A stretch of DNA of 64,000 bases from Flavisolibacter longurius (GTDB lineage Bacteria; Bacteroidota; Bacteroidia; Chitinophagales; Chitinophagaceae): NCBI GenBank assembly GCA_013327885.1, contig JABUMY010000020.1, positions 57,503 to 121,502 on the forward strand, in the 5' to 3' direction. Shown in pieces: positions 62,972-64,000 of the stretch (positions are counted from its first letter, which is position 1; each line of letters starts with the position of its first letter). A program made the translations under genes and the position numbers. The notes beneath the pieces were generated by a model. The model saw only the letters and a program-made list of their open reading frames with translations. It did not search any database and was not told where the DNA came from.

Positions 62972-63434
62972 CACCACGCGTTCTGATAACAGGCAAACTA
63001 AGCCTTACGCCAAAAATAATAAGATGGAAAATTGAAACCCAAACGAAAACTAAAAAAACCTTTTTGCACATCCTGACGGTAAAGGGCTTGCCGAAGTGCC
63101 GGACGTCCGTGATTTGTCAGCCTGGATAAAGATATGCTGCCCTTATTGGAATACAAAAGACCAGCCCATGTTCGTCTGCCGGCATTTTGGCAAACCCATG
63201 TAAGCAGCCAGGCGGAGGTTCGGGGTGGCGCTGCAAGACGCAAGCTGTTAAAGCCGTTAGCCTTTGTGTCTGGATAAGTGAGCGGCTTTAAGTGCTTGTC
63301 GGCTTAGGCGTGGGAGTTCTTTGACATTGCTTGGTGGTTGCAAAAGTGTTGACAATCAATGGGTAAAGGCAATAATTTGTGAAGATTTGAATTTGTACAT
63401 AATCTTGCATTATTATTGCATTCTACTTCCTGCT
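62931..63434. other. Non-coding interval between IS and hicB
   Basis: This 504-bp space has no supported ORF. It holds the right IS end and a more GC-rich stretch (63080-63300) unlike the AT-rich flanks, perhaps a remnant of the interrupted region. Confidence 0.5.
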
Positions 63435-63821
63435 ATGAATGTCAACAATGGATTTAACATTAAGGGTGAATGGTCTGATGATAAGCATTCTGTAAAAGTA
63501 CAGCTTCAGGTTCTGCTTTTCATCGAAGATGACATTCATTATGCTTACATTCCTGCATTGGATATTATTGGATATGGTCAAAATGAAGATGAGGCAAAAA
63601 CGTCCTTGCAAATTTCGCTAGCTGAATTTTTCAAATACACATTGAATAAAAATACTTTCGCTATCGAACTCAAAAGACTTGGTTGGCAGAAAACAAAAAA
63701 GCAATACCAAGCTCCTGAAATTACAGAACAACTTTCTTCAAACGAGCAACTTCGTGATATTCTAAATCACAAACAATACACAGCGACTAATTTCGACGTT
63801 TCGATGCCTGTATTTGCTTAG
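63435..63821 (+). CDS. HicB-like antitoxin
   Basis: The ATG at 63435 (MNVNNGFNIKG) gives 128 residues; the frame extends upstream without a good start. The partial RNase-H-like HicB fold is visible in VLLFIEDDIHYAYIPALDIIGYGQNEDEAKTSLQISLAEFFKYTL. The C-terminal part is charged and lacks an obvious HTH. It lies 5 bp before a HicA-like gene and would neutralise that toxin. The antitoxin-first order is the reverse of the classical hicAB. Confidence 0.8.
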   Translation: MNVNNGFNIKGEWSDDKHSVKVQLQVLLFIEDDIHYAYIPALDIIGYGQNEDEAKTSLQISLAEFFKYTLNKNTFAIELKRLGWQKTKKQYQAPEITEQLSSNEQLRDILNHKQYTATNFDVSMPVFA

Positions 63822-63826
63822 TCACG

Positions 63827-64000
63827 ATGGCCAACATTAAGAATATTCCTTTAAGAAAATTTAGAAAATGGTTGTATTCGCAAGGTTGCAAGGATATTCG
63901 CATCACCGGCGGCCATGAAATTTGGTCTCGCTCTGATTTATTGAGGTCACTTTCTCTACAAACGCATATTGACCCTGTTCCACCAAGAATTATCAAGCAA
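63827..64000 (+). CDS. HicA-like mRNA interferase toxin, 5' part
   Basis: The frame opens at the ATG at 63827, five bases after hicB, and runs off the window. The visible 58 residues (MANIKNIPLRKFRKWLYSQGCKDIRITGGHEIWSRSDLLRSLSLQTHIDPVPPRIIKQ in outline) have the double-stranded-RNA-binding-like HicA pattern with the candidate catalytic His in TGGHEIW. It would cleave mRNA when freed from HicB. Confidence 0.8.
   Translation, partial: MANIKNIPLRKFRKWLYSQGCKDIRITGGHEIWSRSDLLRSLSLQTHIDPVPPRIIKQ

Overview
The window looks like a chromosomal segment of a Bacteroidota bacterium, most likely Chitinophagaceae. The evidence is a SusC/SusD pair, a type IX secretion C-terminal domain on an ELWxxDGT-repeat protein, a LytS/LytTR two-component pair, many Gfo/Idh/MocA oxidoreductases and TIM-barrel sugar isomerases, TAnnTTTG-like -7 boxes and weak Shine-Dalgarno signals. 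No rRNA, tRNA, CRISPR array or prophage was recognised.

Layout. 1-6354 is one plus-strand operon for beta-mannan/glucomannan use: the C-terminal end of a sodium:solute symporter, a GH130 mannosylglucose phosphorylase, a cellobiose 2-epimerase, an exported TolB-like protein and a GH9 glucanase. 6470-10599 holds small independent genes: rhodanese, a Gfo/Idh/MocA oxidoreductase, a HExxH protein, a DHFR-like reductase, peptidase E and a SelW-like protein. 10836-16259 holds a T9SS-exported ELWxxDGT protein, a small exported protein and the histidine kinase/LytTR pair. 16896-22123 is a SusC-SusD-lipoprotein uptake locus. 22443-26196 holds a PepSY-like protein, a four-PAS histidine kinase and an aldose 1-epimerase family protein.

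26298-53534 is dominated by secreted or cytosolic sugar oxidation functions: two Gfo/Idh/MocA oxidoreductases, one with a Tat-like signal; a DUF1080 (3-keto-disaccharide hydrolase family) lipoprotein; an MFS transporter; four TIM-barrel isomerase-like proteins; a GH78 rhamnosidase; and ApbE. A four-gene operon (50380 down to 43685) encodes planctomycete-type cytochrome proteins, a DUF1501 protein and a TIM barrel. I infer that these could form an oxidative (3-keto type) glycoside pathway with a cytochrome electron outlet. No gene here proves that.

53925-57228 holds an outer membrane protein, a YceI protein and a class D beta-lactamase homologue. 57599-64000 is visibly more AT-rich and looks acquired: two enzyme plus Crp/Fnr-regulator modules, a small membrane protein flanked by inverted repeats, an IS1182-family transposase and a HicB/HicA pair cut by the window end.

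The most unusual feature is non-coding. Many intergenic spaces carry degenerate tandem arrays phased at 7 nt (sometimes 6 or 8), with a fixed tail and a variable head. They usually begin at the stop codon of the preceding gene. They share the spaces with several families of palindromic REP-like elements, including a 140/141-bp element present twice at full length and once deleted.
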